Source: Eurosta solidaginis (Eukaryota; Arthropoda; Insecta; Diptera; Tephritidae). Taken from it: a DNA stretch of 64,000 nt. The position numbers were made by a program, and so were the translations under genes. The first letter of the stretch is position 1. Each line of letters starts with the position of its first letter. The stretch is from NCBI RefSeq assembly GCF_040869045.1, contig NC_090319.1, positions 305,214,998-305,278,997 on the forward strand, in the 5' to 3' direction. Positions 34,520-45,989 of this stretch are shown here, in pieces. The notes under the pieces are model-generated. The model saw nothing but the letters and a program-made list of their open reading frames with translations. It ran no database searches and was not told the origin of the DNA.

Positions 34520-35691
34520 TTACGTTCCATTTAGGGTTGTGGAGTAGTTCTTCCCTTGTAATAGGCCTTCAAAGTTTGTAACAAATATTGTTGAGTCTGT
34601 GATCATCTGGACGGTTTTGGTGTTGTCTGGTTCAAAGCGGCATTTGGCATAGCCACCTTTAACTAGCCTAGCTAGGCACCCGTTTTCCCGTAGTTTAGTC
34701 AGGGATTTGGGAGAGCAAATTGTTGTGTTGCTGATCGAAGGGCAATCCTCGTTCACCCCGAACGTTTCAACTTCGTTTATTAGCATTTTTTTATAGCTGA
34801 GGTCAACGTGTTGTCCTTTTATAACAGCGGCCCGTGTTATTAGGAGTCGGTAGCCATCTGGTTTTACCTTTGGCATTGAGAGTACGTACAAAAGTGTGCT
34901 ACCGTTTTAATACACGGAGGCCGACCCGTACTCTATGGCTTCAATGGTGTTCTGATATGGTAGGGAATCTTCCTCCATTATGAGCCTTCCAATCTCGTCT
35001 CGATCAAGAAGATTTGTGTTGATTACGCCAGATTTCGCCATTTGGCACGCTTGGACGACTTCTGACACCTGTTCCTTCAAGATAAGGACTTTGCTTAGGT
35101 CAAGAAGTTCGATATTCTCCTCGCTAATGATTTTGCTTATAGCGTTAATGTGGAGCATCGCTTCGTTTGCTTTCTCGATTGCCTCGCGGGTACCGTTGAA
35201 TAGTTTTTCGTTGACCCGGTACTGGTGATTGTTGTTTATTATCACGTCATTCGTGCTTCGAAGAATATAGTCCCAATCCGCTGCAATGGAGACCCAGCTA
35301 TCCACTTCCATGCTGAACCAATCCAGTCAATGGAACGTACCCTTCGTGATTTGCTTATTTGTAGTTCGTCGAGACGCAGCTTAGTTTGATTTAGGTGGAA
35401 TTGTAGCACAGTCCGCACAGCCCTGCTTGTAATATCGTGCTCTGTTGACTCCATCAATTTGACCAAAGCCGTGTTGAAGTAGTTTAGGTCGACCACATGG
35501 ACTAAACTGAAGTGTCCGTTCAGGATCCAACCACGCCCGTGCTCAATAGTTACCAGTTGGGAGCCATAATTGTAGATGTTGAGGCCGTACACGCCAGATA
35601 TTAAAAATAAACTGTGTTCCATTATGGAGAGAAAAAAAAAACTCATTAGTGTTGGTAAGATTAGTATTGGCCATTTTTTGTTTTTAGGCAC
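34520..35691 (-). pseudogene. env: env-like gene of the errantivirus, broken
   Basis: Read right to left. The first part (35691-35242) has a hydrophobic leader-like segment, then an RRVR basic site at about 35335-35346 directly before an aromatic stretch (SIDWIGSAWKW), the layout of a cleaved fusion glycoprotein of the insect errantivirus/baculovirus F type. Then the frame shifts by one at about 35285-35295, continues to a TAA at 34907-34909, and runs on in the same frame to a stop at 34520-34522 at the LTR edge. The lack of an obvious ATG at 35691 fits expression from a spliced RNA. The frame shift plus the stop make it non-functional as written. Confidence 0.8.
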
Positions 35692-35699
35692 TTTTATTA

Positions 35700-36622
35700 T
35701 TTATCCCAGGGACGGTGAACTAATAATAAATGGTTACATAATGTAAATCTTGTTTTGTTTTGTATTTTTTCCTTTTATTATTATTATTTAAAGAACATAT
35801 TGTATAATAAAAAAATCTTTCCACACTAAGGGAAGAGTTAAAAAAATAAAATTTTTTGTGTGCTTTTTTGAATTTTATTATTTTATTTATGTGTTTTTTG
35901 TTGCGTTTAAATGTATTCCTATATCCTACCACCGTCCCCGGCTACCCATGGTGGTACTTGGAAGGTCCACAGGATCCGAGAGCATGGATATGAAAGGGAG
36001 GTAGTTTGTAATTCTTTACTTTTGTTTGAAAGGTAGCGTTAAAGGCTACTACCCTTGGATCCTGCCGCCTTACAAAAACTCGTGGTAAAGAAGCTGAGGA
36101 AAGAGGATAATATTTCTAAGAATTACTGAAATGTTTCCTCTTTACCCCCTTCTTTAAAGTTTTTTATGTTTTTTTTTTTTTTTTTTTCATTTTTTTCTAT
36201 TTGTCTAATTTGCCTTTTTTAGTAAGCGCATAATTAGTTTTTTGTTGTGGGCAGATTTCTTCTTAAGAAAAAAATTTATTTTTTATTTTGCCTCTTTTAT
36301 TAAGCGTGTAATTAATATTCTTGTGGGCAGATATTGCTTCATTAAAAATTTTTTAAACGAAAAATCGTTTCCTCTGTTTTTTTGTATTTTTTTGTTGGTT
36401 TTTTTTCTCTTTTGTTTTTTGCAATATTTTATGTTGCCTCTTTAATCGCTTATGTGGTTTGTTATAGAAAAGATCTTTGATCTTGAAATTGACGCCTTTT
36501 TGGCGTCGTCTGTGCTATAGAATTTCAAATCTTTGGGTCCCTTATTGGGACATCTTTTTGTTGTTGACTTCCCGTGGTGACCTTATTATCTTTTTTTTTT
36601 TGTTTTTTTTTTTTTTTTTTTT
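35700..36622 (-). other. A-rich spacer between pol and env
   Basis: On the plus strand long T runs (36170-36190, 36590-36624). Contains two small hairpins close together: GACGCC-TTTTT-GGCGTC at about 36491-36507 and GTCCC-TTATT-GGGAC at about 36537-36551. No open frame. Errantiviruses usually have little spacer here, so the length is notable. Confidence 0.6.
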
Positions 36623-39600
36623 TTACGTTGGCGTATTTTTTATCTGAGCTTTATGAATCCTTTTGCCAGTGTCTGTGAGCAATGTCACTGTATTGTCTTT
36701 ACCAACCGTTTCCTTTTTGTAAAGTGCCTTTTGTTTTGATTTTATCTGTTTATCCCTGACGTAAATCTCATCTCCTGGCCTAAATTCCTTAGCTCTTTTC
36801 CTTTTTTTATTCAATCGGAGATTTCTTAACTCCTGGTTTCTCTTGATTTGTTCCCTAATCTCCTTGTGGACCCTACTTTTGAAGTTGGTTAGGCCTTGGT
36901 AGTTAATTCTTTCGGTTCTGTTGAAAAATATGTCGCTAGGCTTCCTCTTCGTTACAGAGTGTATTGTTGTGTTGTAACGATCGACAGCAATATACACCAA
37001 TTCCTTTGGTCTATCGTTATTTACTTCTTTCCGGAGGCACCGATAAATCTCAATAATGGTAGAGTGGAATTTCTCGATCTGGCCGTTTACTTCACTTCTT
37101 TGAATTGGAGTCTGATATAGTTCGATTCCCAAACCTCTTATGTAGTTACATACCAATGGAGTCATAAATCCCCTCTCATTGTCGGTGACTATCATTTTAG
37201 GAGTTGTGAAATAATGTATTACTTTGGCTAGCTTAGCGCGGAGAGTGACGGATGCTTTATTTTTAATGTGAAAAAGCTTGGCAAATTTTGAAAATTTGTC
37301 TATGCAAGATAAAAATTTCTCCCCTTGAATTTCAAAAATGTCCACATGCACTATTTCGCATGGATATTTCGGCACTGGAGTCTCTTTTATGGGTGGTTCT
37401 GCCGGATGCCTATCATACTTGTTAGCAAGGCAGGTTTCACAGTTAGAAGTGAACTTTTTTTATCTTACTAGCCATTTTGGGAAAATAATACTTTTCCAAG
37501 ATTTGTTCCCTATTTTCTTTTGAGTTTCTATGGGCCCTCCTATGTTCTGTCTCTATTATACCGCAAATCCTATCCTCGTTGGCCACATCCTCGACCACCC
37601 TCTGAGTTATCCTAATTTTGTATAAAAGGAAATGTTCTATATATACTTCTTGTAGGAGTTGCAAGTAACTTTCTGGAATCTTTATTCCATTTATGAATGC
37701 TGGGTTTAGGCGTTCCTTCAAGGCTTCGGTTAAGCTGGCCTTTTCAATTATATCTAGTCTCACATAATGACGAGTGAATCCTGGATGTGGGTTTTCAACA
37801 CAAGTCATTGCATTCCCCTCCGTAAAAATTATTTGGTTTCGGAAAACGTTCAAAGGGGCTTCAACGTGTGGAATAAGGTCCGAAGAATCCTGTTCAGCAC
37901 TGTGAGCTGTCCCCTCGTCACTTCTAGCTTCTGTTGGTGCATCGTTGGGTTCCGACGGTGCTGTCAAATGGTTTGCCTGGCATGGAATTCTGGAGAGAGC
38001 ATCCGCCACGACATTCGATTTACCAGGAGTGTAAATCAATTCGTGGTTATACTCTTCTGTTCTAGCCTTCCACCTCTTCAACTTGGCGTTATAGTTTCGA
38101 CTTCCTAACTCAAAAGTGAGAGGCTGGTGGTCAGTGAAAATTCTAACTTTTTTCGCCCCATAGAGGTAGGATCTCTAGTTGTCTAGAGCCCAAACTATAG
38201 CCAACATTTCCTTCTCGTTTGTGGCATAGTTTTCCTCTGTTCTGCTTAAAGATCTTGAGATGTAGGCGATGGGTCGATCTTTCCCTGTTTCTCCTTGGGA
38301 TAGCACCCCACCAATGGCATAGTTTGAGGCGTCGGTGGTAAGGTTGAACGGTTTTTCGAAATCTGGAAATGCGAGAATATCTGAGGAAACGAGTAGTTTT
38401 TTTAGAGTATCGAAGGCCTGAAGGGCCTCGGAATTCATTTTGATACGCACTCTTCTAGATTGGTTTGCCTTGACCTGCGAATTCTCACCGCGTGTGAGAT
38501 TGGTCAAGGGTTTAGCAACCTTAGCGTAATCTCGAATGAACTTTCGGTAATACGACGTCATTCCCAAAAAGCTTTTTAGTTCCTTAAGCGTTTCTGGGGG
38601 TGAGAGGTTCTCTATAGATTGGACCTTTGAAGGATCTGCCTTCATCCCGTCGGATGTTATTACATATCCCAGAAATTCTACTTCCGTTCTCATAAACTTA
38701 GTTTTTTCCAAATTCACTCTCAAATTAGCATCCGCAAGCCGTTTAAACACTATCTCTAAATTTACTAAATGTTCGTCGGTACTTTTTCCAAAGACAATAA
38801 TGTCGTCGATATACACGTAGCATATCCTCCCTATATACTCTTTAAGAACGTCATCAATCATTCGCTGGAATATAGCCGGAGCGTTTTTTAACCCAAAAGG
38901 TAATCTCAGAAATTCGTACTTTCCATTCATTGTTGAAAACGCTGTTTTGGGTATATCTGTTTCTTTCATTGTGATTTGGTGAAACCCTGAGGTCAGATCT
39001 ATAGTTGTGAAATATTTTGCGTTCCCTAAACTGGCCAGCATTGCATTAATATCTGGGATAGGATAGGCGTCTGGCACGGTGACTGCATTCAGACGTTTGA
39101 AGTCCACTACCATTCTATACTGCTTTTCACCAGAGGGTTTGGGTTTTTTCGGAACTACCCAAATAGGAGAATTGTACGGGCTTTTGGATGGTCGTATAAT
39201 TCCTTCTTCAAGCAACTCAGTAATTTGTTTTTCTACCTCTTCCCTCATGTTTGCAGGATATGGGTAACTTTTCGTGTATATGGGCTCATTCGTGGTAGTC
39301 TTTATCTCAGCTCGAACTGTGGTTTTAATATTTGATTTGATGTTAAGTGGACCGAACAAATGAGAATACTTTTCTATCATGGCTTTTAGGCTTGGGAGAA
39401 TTGCGTCGGGTATATCGTCAGTTTCGAAAAAATTTAGGCTTCCTACGACTTTGTTTTTGAGCGGAATTCTTATATTGGGATCTATTGTAAGGACATGTTT
39501 TTTCCTGTCTATGACGGCACCCAGTTCTTTGAGGGTGTCATCGCCTATTATCCCATCAAACGAGCTTAAACCAGGAAGTGCGTAAAAGGTCACCATAGCT

Positions 39601-39785
39601 TCGTTACCAGCATTTTGGAAAAATCTCCCACTGATTTTTTTGTTTATTACTACAGGTCCTGCTACGGTGGTTACTGAGAAAGGTGGATTGACTGGGACTG
39701 TATTAGTTGCCAATTCAGGTCTTATAAAATTTTTATTTGCCCCTGTGTCAACTAAGAACTTTAGTGCTACTTTGTTTGGTGTCAA
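36623..39785 (-). pseudogene. pol: pol of the errantivirus, broken (PR-RT-RH-IN)
   Basis: Protease DTGA at 39738-39749; RT with VVDFKRLNAV and catalytic YIDD at 38802-38813; RNase H with TTDASNYAIGG and NEKEMLAIVWAL; FTDHQPL after the break; integrase zinc region (about 37460-37530), a D-D-E core with VDIF, VTDNE and QIEKFH (about 37330-37020), and a basic C-terminus. Lesions: TGA at 39786-39788 just before the protease, TAG at 38175-38177 inside RNase H, and a one-base frame change at the seven-T run at about 37455-37461 in the integrase zinc domain. The catalytic residues themselves are all present. Confidence 0.92.
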
Positions 39786-39823
39786 TCAAGTGAGATAGGG
39801 TATACTGGATTGCGCGGTAGTCC

Positions 39824-41150
39824 TCATATGAAATAGGCTGGTGGCCCGTCCGCCATAAAATTTACCTGCTGGAAGTTGTCTTCTGTCGATTCAGCATACG
39901 TCGAAGGTCCGCTTTCTACATCTGCGCTGTTGGCTTCCATGTTGTAGAGCCTCTGCTGTTTGGGCATCTTTTCAATCGATGATGCAGGTCCCCTTTTGAA
40001 GGCGTTGTTATTCGTCGGTCGGTTCATGTAGTTCACCTGTCTGGTTTGAACACTGTCGTCGACATCCATTCTTTCCGCAGGTTTTGGGGCTGCGGGTCTA
40101 GCAGGAGGTGCGGTGTTCGTCCCTTGATTGCCTTGGAATCTGTTGTAGGATGACCGGCCATTCCCTTGAGTATTGTTTCGATTCGTCCAGTTGTATGTAG
40201 ACCGTGATCGAGGAGGTAACGGTGGTCTCTGAGTAACTTGCGACAGGGTATTGGTGGGGACAACTACTCTATTTGGAGTGTTTGCATGGACTATTGTGTT
40301 CCTTAACGTTAGGTTCTGGATGTCAAGGCAGGCCGTGTACGCTTCTGGCAGTGTTTTTGGCTTCTGCACTATAAGCATACGTGACAATTCTGGACTGAGG
40401 CCCCGTATGAAAACATCGAGTGCCCTGTTACGGTACGTTTCCACAAGGACCGACACGGTTTCCTGGCTATAGTCATCGCACTTGATTTTGTTCACTATTA
40501 GAGACAACTGATGATTGACCGTTGCGTAGAAATCATCTAGTTTTGAACCTCTCTGAGCTAGCTGATTCAGTTGGTGCTCTAAAGTCCTAATGTCCCTTTT
40601 GTCTGCGTAATGCAGCGATAATACCCTTTTTATTTCTACCCAATCGCTATCGAAAACATTATACGCTACCAGTGCTGCATCGGCAAAGCCACGGATTTTC
40701 TGCCTAATATGTTGCAGGATGGCACGATACAGGGGCCTTTCCTTGACGATATCGTAGTCCGACAGAATTCCTTCAACGCTGTGAACCCAAGAGATGTATT
40801 GAGAAGGGCTGCCTTCAAAAACTTGCAGCTCCTTCACGCAGTCGGGGAGTCTGCCAATATCCTTTAGGTCTTGCTCCGACAGTGGTGTTCGCACCGCTGC
40901 CAATACCCCCTGTGGCTGCGTTCTTACGCCACCCTGTTCTACTCTTCCCAATCGCTCATCGATTCTGGCAAGATTTTGTTCTAAACTCGCGTAATTGCAT
41001 TCAATTTTCCCTAGCCTAGAGTTCAGAGCAACACCGTTGCTTTCTATACCCCCAAGGCGTGTCTCAAGCCGCCTAATCTGCTCGAGGAGAGCATTAATGC
41101 CCCCATTAAGTTCATTAACTTTCGTGGCTAAAGCGTTTATTTCAGATAAA
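39824..41150 (-). pseudogene. gag: gag of the errantivirus
   Basis: Open from about 41150 down to the TGA at 39824-39826. The first ~70 codons are heptad-like (NALLEQIRRLETRLGGIES), predicted coiled coil. A capsid-like region follows (LQVFEGSPSQYISWV, LSPELSRMLIVQKPKTL), then an Arg/Gln/Asn/Pro-rich end. No CCHC knuckle, as in errantiviruses. I find no ATG in this frame at the expected start, where a run of ten A (plus strand, about 41148-41157) lies, so the start codon seems lost or shifted. The gag and pol frames have a -1 relation but do not overlap, because of the TGA at 39786. Confidence 0.85.
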
Positions 41151-41395
41151 AAAAAAATTTTGTTTGAGATTAAAAAATATATTTTTAAATTTTAATTTGG
41201 CACACGGTGGCGCTTTAAAAATTGTTTTTTATTTTTTTTTGTGTTACTTACTAGCGTTCGCGATCACCTGACCGGATAGTCCTTATAGCACAGACGATTT
41301 GTTTGTTTTTTGTTTTAGTTTTAAGGTTGTCCTTACACTTTGACAGTTTCCTGCAAAGAAAAAAAGGACTTTAGTTACATTTGTGAAACTTTTAC

Positions 41396-41706
41396 CGTGT
41401 TCTTATGGCAACGGCGACATGTACCAAGTTGGCGTTTCACAGTACATTAGTCTTTAAATAATTATGGTTTTGGTCAGGGGAGGCTGTGTCACTCCTTTTT
41501 AGTCGTCGACAATCAGATTGAAGGCAACCTACTAAGGCACAGTTGCTCCACAACGCCCTGGACATATTGCGAATCTTTAGCGTGTTCTTATGGGTACGCT
41601 GAAAGTATCGCAAGTAACGAGTGACCGTTTCCAGTGTGTGCTGATGTGTACCCTGGAAACTCCACAAAAGGATAAGCCGGCCCAAGTGTGTTCTTATGTG
41701 TACGCT
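41396..41706 (-). repeat. Degenerate repeats in the errantivirus leader
   Basis: Plus-strand phrase YGTGTTCTTATGNGTACGCT at 41581-41600, TGTGTGCTGATGTGTACCCT at 41635-41654 and TGTGTTCTTATGTGTACGCT at 41687-41706, spaced 52-54 bp, plus a partial copy CGTGTTCTTATGG at 41396-41408. They lie in the untranslated leader between the 5' LTR and gag. Confidence 0.75.
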
Positions 41707-42449
41707 CGGGTTAACTTTTTCAGAAGGAAATTTTTGCCGTATCCTGAAGGGAGCGGCAAGTTGCATATTGCAAAAAAAAAAAATTTTGTGTACATGACAC
41801 GGTCACAGGAGTCGTTAACCATTTTTCGGCCTTTGGTATGGTGAGGTCCGTCCTAGAAGTATAGGTATACGGACTCACCCAGCCAGTGTGATTATACGTG
41901 CACTTGGAATAGCAATAGTGGGGCCGTAGGATAATTCACTTATAAAATGTTTCAATTTTCGTGTTGAATTTTATTCGCGCGCCAGAGGATCTTAGGGGTC
42001 ACAGGCTCGCTTCTTTTAATATTATTCCTGTATAGCCCTCTGAGGGCTTTTAGGATTGGACGTAGTAATTTATTGCGTGTAGCATCACTTTTCACTCAAC
42101 TTTTTGTTATTCACTTGTTTTTTTTTTTTATTATTCGTTTTACCTCTCCTGGGGAGAGGAGCTTTTATACCCTGGAGGGTCCCGAAGGGAATCGCAGAGT
42201 TAAGCTATCGTTATAACCGGAGGGTCCCCTCGAGGGTGAATCTCGGTTTTGGTATTTTCGTTATTGGCTGTACAGGCCTTAAGTTATCTAAGCTGAGGTT
42301 TTGCCTCTCTATATATTTTTTTATTCCTTTATCGGTAAAATTGCTATTATTTTTTTTTTCTTAGCACTTCACTATCACTATCACTTTGTCACTAATCACT
42401 ATGGACCTCACATTTAAGGAGGTCCTTTTTGAAGGACCCACTTGCCAGT

Positions 42450-42469
42450 GGGTTCCTGCTCGGGCGCCA
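42450..42469 (-). other. Errantivirus primer binding site, Lys-like
   Basis: Directly inside the 5' LTR the minus strand reads TGGCGCCCGAGCAGGAACC. The first ten bases fit the 3' end of tRNA-Lys(UUU); one mismatch follows, then CAGG again fits. Confidence 0.7.
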
Positions 42470-42917
42470 GTTAAGGAGCCCAAGGACTAGGGCTCCAAAA
42501 AGTTAAAGTTGGGGGCCGCCCTGCGGCCCCATTGCAATCTGAAAAGATCCAAATAAAAATAGGTTTTTCCGCTTAACAATATTTACCATTTATTTCCGTT
42601 CAATGTCAAAAACAGACTGACTTTATCATTAACTTAAACTAAGCTCTAAGCTTCTACATTAATCTAAGTGATTTCATAATTGCTGACACTGCACTTCCCA
42701 CGATTGGCCAAAATAATATTTTATCGCTTGCGTGGCGAATCACACGGCTTGCATTTTGTCCGCATATCATATCGCTTACGCTGCAGTTCCCATGGATTGC
42801 AATTTGTCTGCTTACGCAATATGATATCGGATCAATTACCTACGTTGGCTTTGCTTGTGTTTGTTGAAGTGTGGTGTCAGCACATTCTTACAAGTAAGTG
42901 TGTCTGCCCCCTTGTTA
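42469..42917 (-). repeat. 5' LTR of the errantivirus
   Basis: Same 449-bp sequence as 34069-34517 with three substitutions (about 99.3% identity). Followed on the right by GGTTGTATAATAG, unlike the sequence left of the other LTR. Confidence 0.92.
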
Positions 42918-42956
42918 GGTTGTATAATAGATTTTCTTAATAATTTCTATATAAAT

Positions 42957-43282
42957 GTAAGGCGCATCAGCCTCCGAAGAGATTTCCGGCCGAGCTTCTC
43001 TTCCAATTAGCGTTATGATCCACTCAATTTTTTTTACTTGTACAAATTAGCAGGACGGACCTACATTTTTTTACGCTGACCCCGAACGGCATCTGCTAGG
43101 TAGATGAATTTTCAACGAGACGTGTTTCATGGCAGAAATACACTCGGAATGGTTGCCAAACCATTGCCGAGGGGCGATCCCGTTTAAAAAGACTTCTCTA
43201 ACTGAAAACGGGTATCGGGAATCGAACGCAGTATCTTCGGTGTGGCAGGCGGAGCATTCTACCATCACATCACGGTGGCCGC
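42957..43282 (-). mobile_element. tRNA-derived SINE, family 1, copy c
   Basis: Reverse and clearly the most diverged copy: right end CACGGTGGCCGC (inverted head), GGGAATCGAACGCAG (inverted B box), AGGGGCGATCCCGTTT, CGGCATCTGCTAGGTAGATG, left end GGCGCATCAGCCTCCGAAGA. A (CAA)n run is at 43360-43377. Confidence 0.75.
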
Positions 43283-43719
43283 TGAAACATGTATTCTAAT
43301 GTTTCTTAATGCGCTAACCCCAATTCGCTATCAGAATTGACCTAACGAAGCACTGTTAACACAACAACAACAACAACACCTAACGCATAATGTTTTGCCT
43401 CTAACTTCAAACAACATTTTTTGAGGTAAGGGCTCAACCGGGACTCGGTAGGCCGATCCTGATTCTCTCTAATTGCATGGTTATAAATTTGTGCAAGTTC
43501 TACCTTTAACGCTTATAAACTTATTGTATAAGCTTGAAAGAAATCCACATAACATCTTTAATTTTTTTAACCTTCTAAATTTAGCAAATAAAAAATATAT
43601 TATAAAGAGTTCAGTTTCGAATTTCAATGGCCAATATTTATGTTTTAAAGCCTAGCTTCGAAAAACGTGTAAATTAGTGTTTTGCTTATAAATGAATCTC
43701 TTGAAAGTTTGTTTTTTTT

Positions 43720-44290
43720 GTTGCAATATTCAGTTGGCTGATCACTGCAGTGTATTCCAAGCGGAAGTTGCTGCGATTAAGGTTGCGGTGGATGAAATGC
43801 TATCCAGTGCTACTACGGTTAGGGAATTTAACATCTACTCTGGTAGCCAAGCGGCTATAAAGGCCTTGAGTTCAACTACAGTGCGATCGAGGGTGGTCTG
43901 GAAGTGCCTGATTATCTGGGTCCCGGGCCATAGTGATATCCCGGGTAACTGTAAAGCGGATCTCTTAGCCCGCAGCGGTACAACTGAACCGGATGAAGAT
44001 GGATGTAGGGATTTCGGGATTCCCCTGGCCACCTGTGGTTTGCTCCTCCATAGCTGGGCCTCGAGTCAGCTCAGCAAACGTTGGGCGGACACCACCTCTG
44101 CCGAAATAATTGGGTTCACTAAGGCTCACCTATCAATGGTCATTGGGGTTTTGACAGGGCACTGTCCCATGGGTATCCATCCGGTACGTCTCAATATACT
44201 GGAAACTCCATCCTGCTACAGCTGTATGGAGGATGATGAGGTGGAATCACCAAATCACTTTATTATTAAAACACCAAACATTGTTTATCC
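43720..44290 (+). pseudogene. Non-LTR retrotransposon RNase H fragment (family N3)
   Basis: The frame open from 43692 encodes FQAEVAAIKVAVDEM, FNIYSGSQAAIKAL (normally D-S-Q; here G replaces the Asp) and WVPGHSDIPGNCKADLLARSG, the RNase H core of I/Loa-like non-LTR elements, then a region with VLTGHCPMG and a CYSCMEDDE knuckle-like end. The first catalytic strand is missing upstream. Different in sequence from family N1. The loss of a catalytic Asp suggests a dead copy although the frame is open for 200 codons. Confidence 0.75.
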
Positions 44291-44640
44291 TTCAGTTTAA
44301 CCTTCAGTTTTAACGGTAACCGTGTTCAGGGCTTTGAACTTAGCATTGCTATAGTTCTTCCTTATTTCTGCATATCCCATTTCGTTGTTGTTTTATGCTT
44401 ACGGCGTGCCTTCCGTCTTTGTATTTAAATTCTTTGGCGACCTTTTTCTTTTAATATGGTATTTGTTTAACCGGCTTTAGGTCCAATTTTTTTAGTATTG
44501 AAACACCAAAACTTGTTTCTCCTTCAGTTTACCAATATATTTCGGTTACACACGGTAACCGTCTTCCGGGCTTTGAACTTAGCATTGCTATAGTTCATCC
44601 TTATTTCTGCATATCCCATTTCGGTGTTGTTTTATGCCTC
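44265..44640 (+). repeat. Two-copy direct repeat, ~130 bp
   Basis: The block GGGCTTTGAACTTAGCATTG followed by CTTATTTCTGCATATCCCAT occurs at about 44325-44390 and again at about 44568-44632, preceded both times by an AAACACCAAA...CTTCAGTTTA phrase. Offset about 240 bp. Confidence 0.7.
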
Positions 44641-44974
44641 ATTTTATGTTTGATTGCCCAGCTTTTGCCAGAACTAGACGAAAGTACTTCGGTCGCGACT
44701 CACTTGGATCTCCCGAGGATTTATGCAAGGTTGAGATCGGTATCATTCCGAACTTTATCGTTGCTAGCCAACGATTCTCTAAGTAGCTAGATCTAAGTCA
44801 CCGTTATTTTATTGCATGTGGTATCACAACGGACCTTAGTGTTGTCCAAGTGAGCTTTCCTTACAGCTTTCCTTAAAGCAACATATTTGTCTAATTTGTC
44901 TCGGAAAATCAATTATCGATTTACGGCAAAACTTTTAAATTTGTTTCTCTGAAATATGAGCATATTTTCAAAAT

Positions 44975-45195
44975 TTTGTATCGATTAAGTGGGCATAGTT
45001 ATCTTCCGACTTGACCCATTTTAATATACAGGTTCTAGATAAACCCGCTCAAAAGTTTGGTGTAGATATCTTCAGTTTTGCTCAAGTTATCGTGTTAACA
45101 GGCGGACGAACGAACGGATAGACATGACTCAATCAAAATCTTTTTCGACCCTGAGAAAGTTAAAAGAACCTATCAATATATGTACAATACAGCTG
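44975..45195 (-). mobile_element. Diverged 5' fragment of a DINE/Helentron-like element
   Basis: TTTTGCTCAAGTTATCGTGTTAAC, then GGCGGACGAACGAACGGA (the inverted GTCY run), TGACTCAATCAAAATC and ATATGTACAATACAGCTGAG match the 5' part of elements 56112-58710 and 62579-64000 at low identity. Confidence 0.65.
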
Positions 45196-45197
45196 AG

Positions 45198-45905
45198 TTA
45201 AAAAATTTTGACAGCCAGGAAAACGCTACAGCAATCCGGCAGCCTGTATGATCTGTTTATTTCCGGATCAGCACAGTATACCGCAGACCCTACTCCTTCC
45301 ACTACTTTGGAACCATCTGTGTACACATGTATCGCCTCATCCGTCATTTGAGCTCCCTTGCGCCAACTGTCCACCCCTATTGTGGCCTTAAGATCTCGCC
45401 CGAAGCGCAGATAGGGAATCAGGTAGTATTTTCGTCTTGTGATTGATGACGCTAAACTACTATGACCGTATGGTCGGCGCTCAAGCTGACCCGAGGCACC
45501 GAGCCTGGTTGCAGTTGTTAGCGCTATTTCTTTGTTACCAAAAAATTCCGATACCAGCGCCATTTTTTCGATTTTAAACAATTTGATTAAGAAGGCTGGC
45601 ACTGCTTTAAGAATCTGTTCAAACGAAACCGTAAATTTTTTGGGAAGTTTCATACCGACTTTACCAACTGACCAAAAACGTACAATAAAATGTTACTTTT
45701 GCTTCGCACGGCAGCCGGTTCTATGTGCCAGTAACTCTGGATTTTTTCCCCCACGAAGTACAGTAATTTCAGTGTAACCCTATTTAATTTGTTGCATCCC
45801 TCCCAAAAATTATAAACCCAACCGAGAACCAAACATTCCTATTGCCAGCTGACACCAGAGGCAGGGGGCTAGAGCAGCAAATAGACAATACGACTTTCGG
45901 CACGA
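45198..45905 (-). pseudogene. Non-LTR family N1 fragment, reverse strand
   Basis: Encodes LIPYLRFGRDLKATI, AIHVYTDGSKVVEGVGSAVY and SYRLPDCCSVF, the same RNase H start as at 17574 and at high similarity. Here the frame is intact for 151 codons and ends in an unrelated stop. The downstream RNase H half is missing. Confidence 0.75.
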
Positions 45906-45989
45906 TAAATGGCGATGCTTCCGTCCGAATTGCAGGAAACTGTTACAACTAGCTAGACATTCCCTTCGCGCTGGCAACTCCTTGAATCA

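Larger units (their letters stand above)
34069..42917 (-). mobile_element. Errantivirus-like endogenous retrovirus, minus strand
   Basis: About 8.85 kb between two ~449-bp LTRs that differ at only three positions. In transcription order: 5' LTR (42469-42917), Lys-type primer site, a 1.3-kb leader, gag, pol (protease, RT, RNase H, integrase), an A-rich spacer, env, 3' LTR (34069-34517). The presence of env and a gag without a CCHC knuckle fit insect errantiviruses (gypsy/17.6/297 group). All three genes are broken. The host sequences beyond the two LTRs do not match: the left is MITE Y, the right is not, and there is no 4-bp duplication. Confidence 0.92.

Noticed and set aside
34280..34534. 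84-codon frame repeated almost identically at 42680-42940
   Set aside because: It is the LTR of the errantivirus read in one frame; identity comes from the LTR pair, not from a conserved gene.
42457..42925. Search for a 4-bp target duplication of the errantivirus (TGTA, GTAA against GGTT, TAGG)
   Set aside because: No placement of the LTR ends gives equal flanks, so none is claimed.
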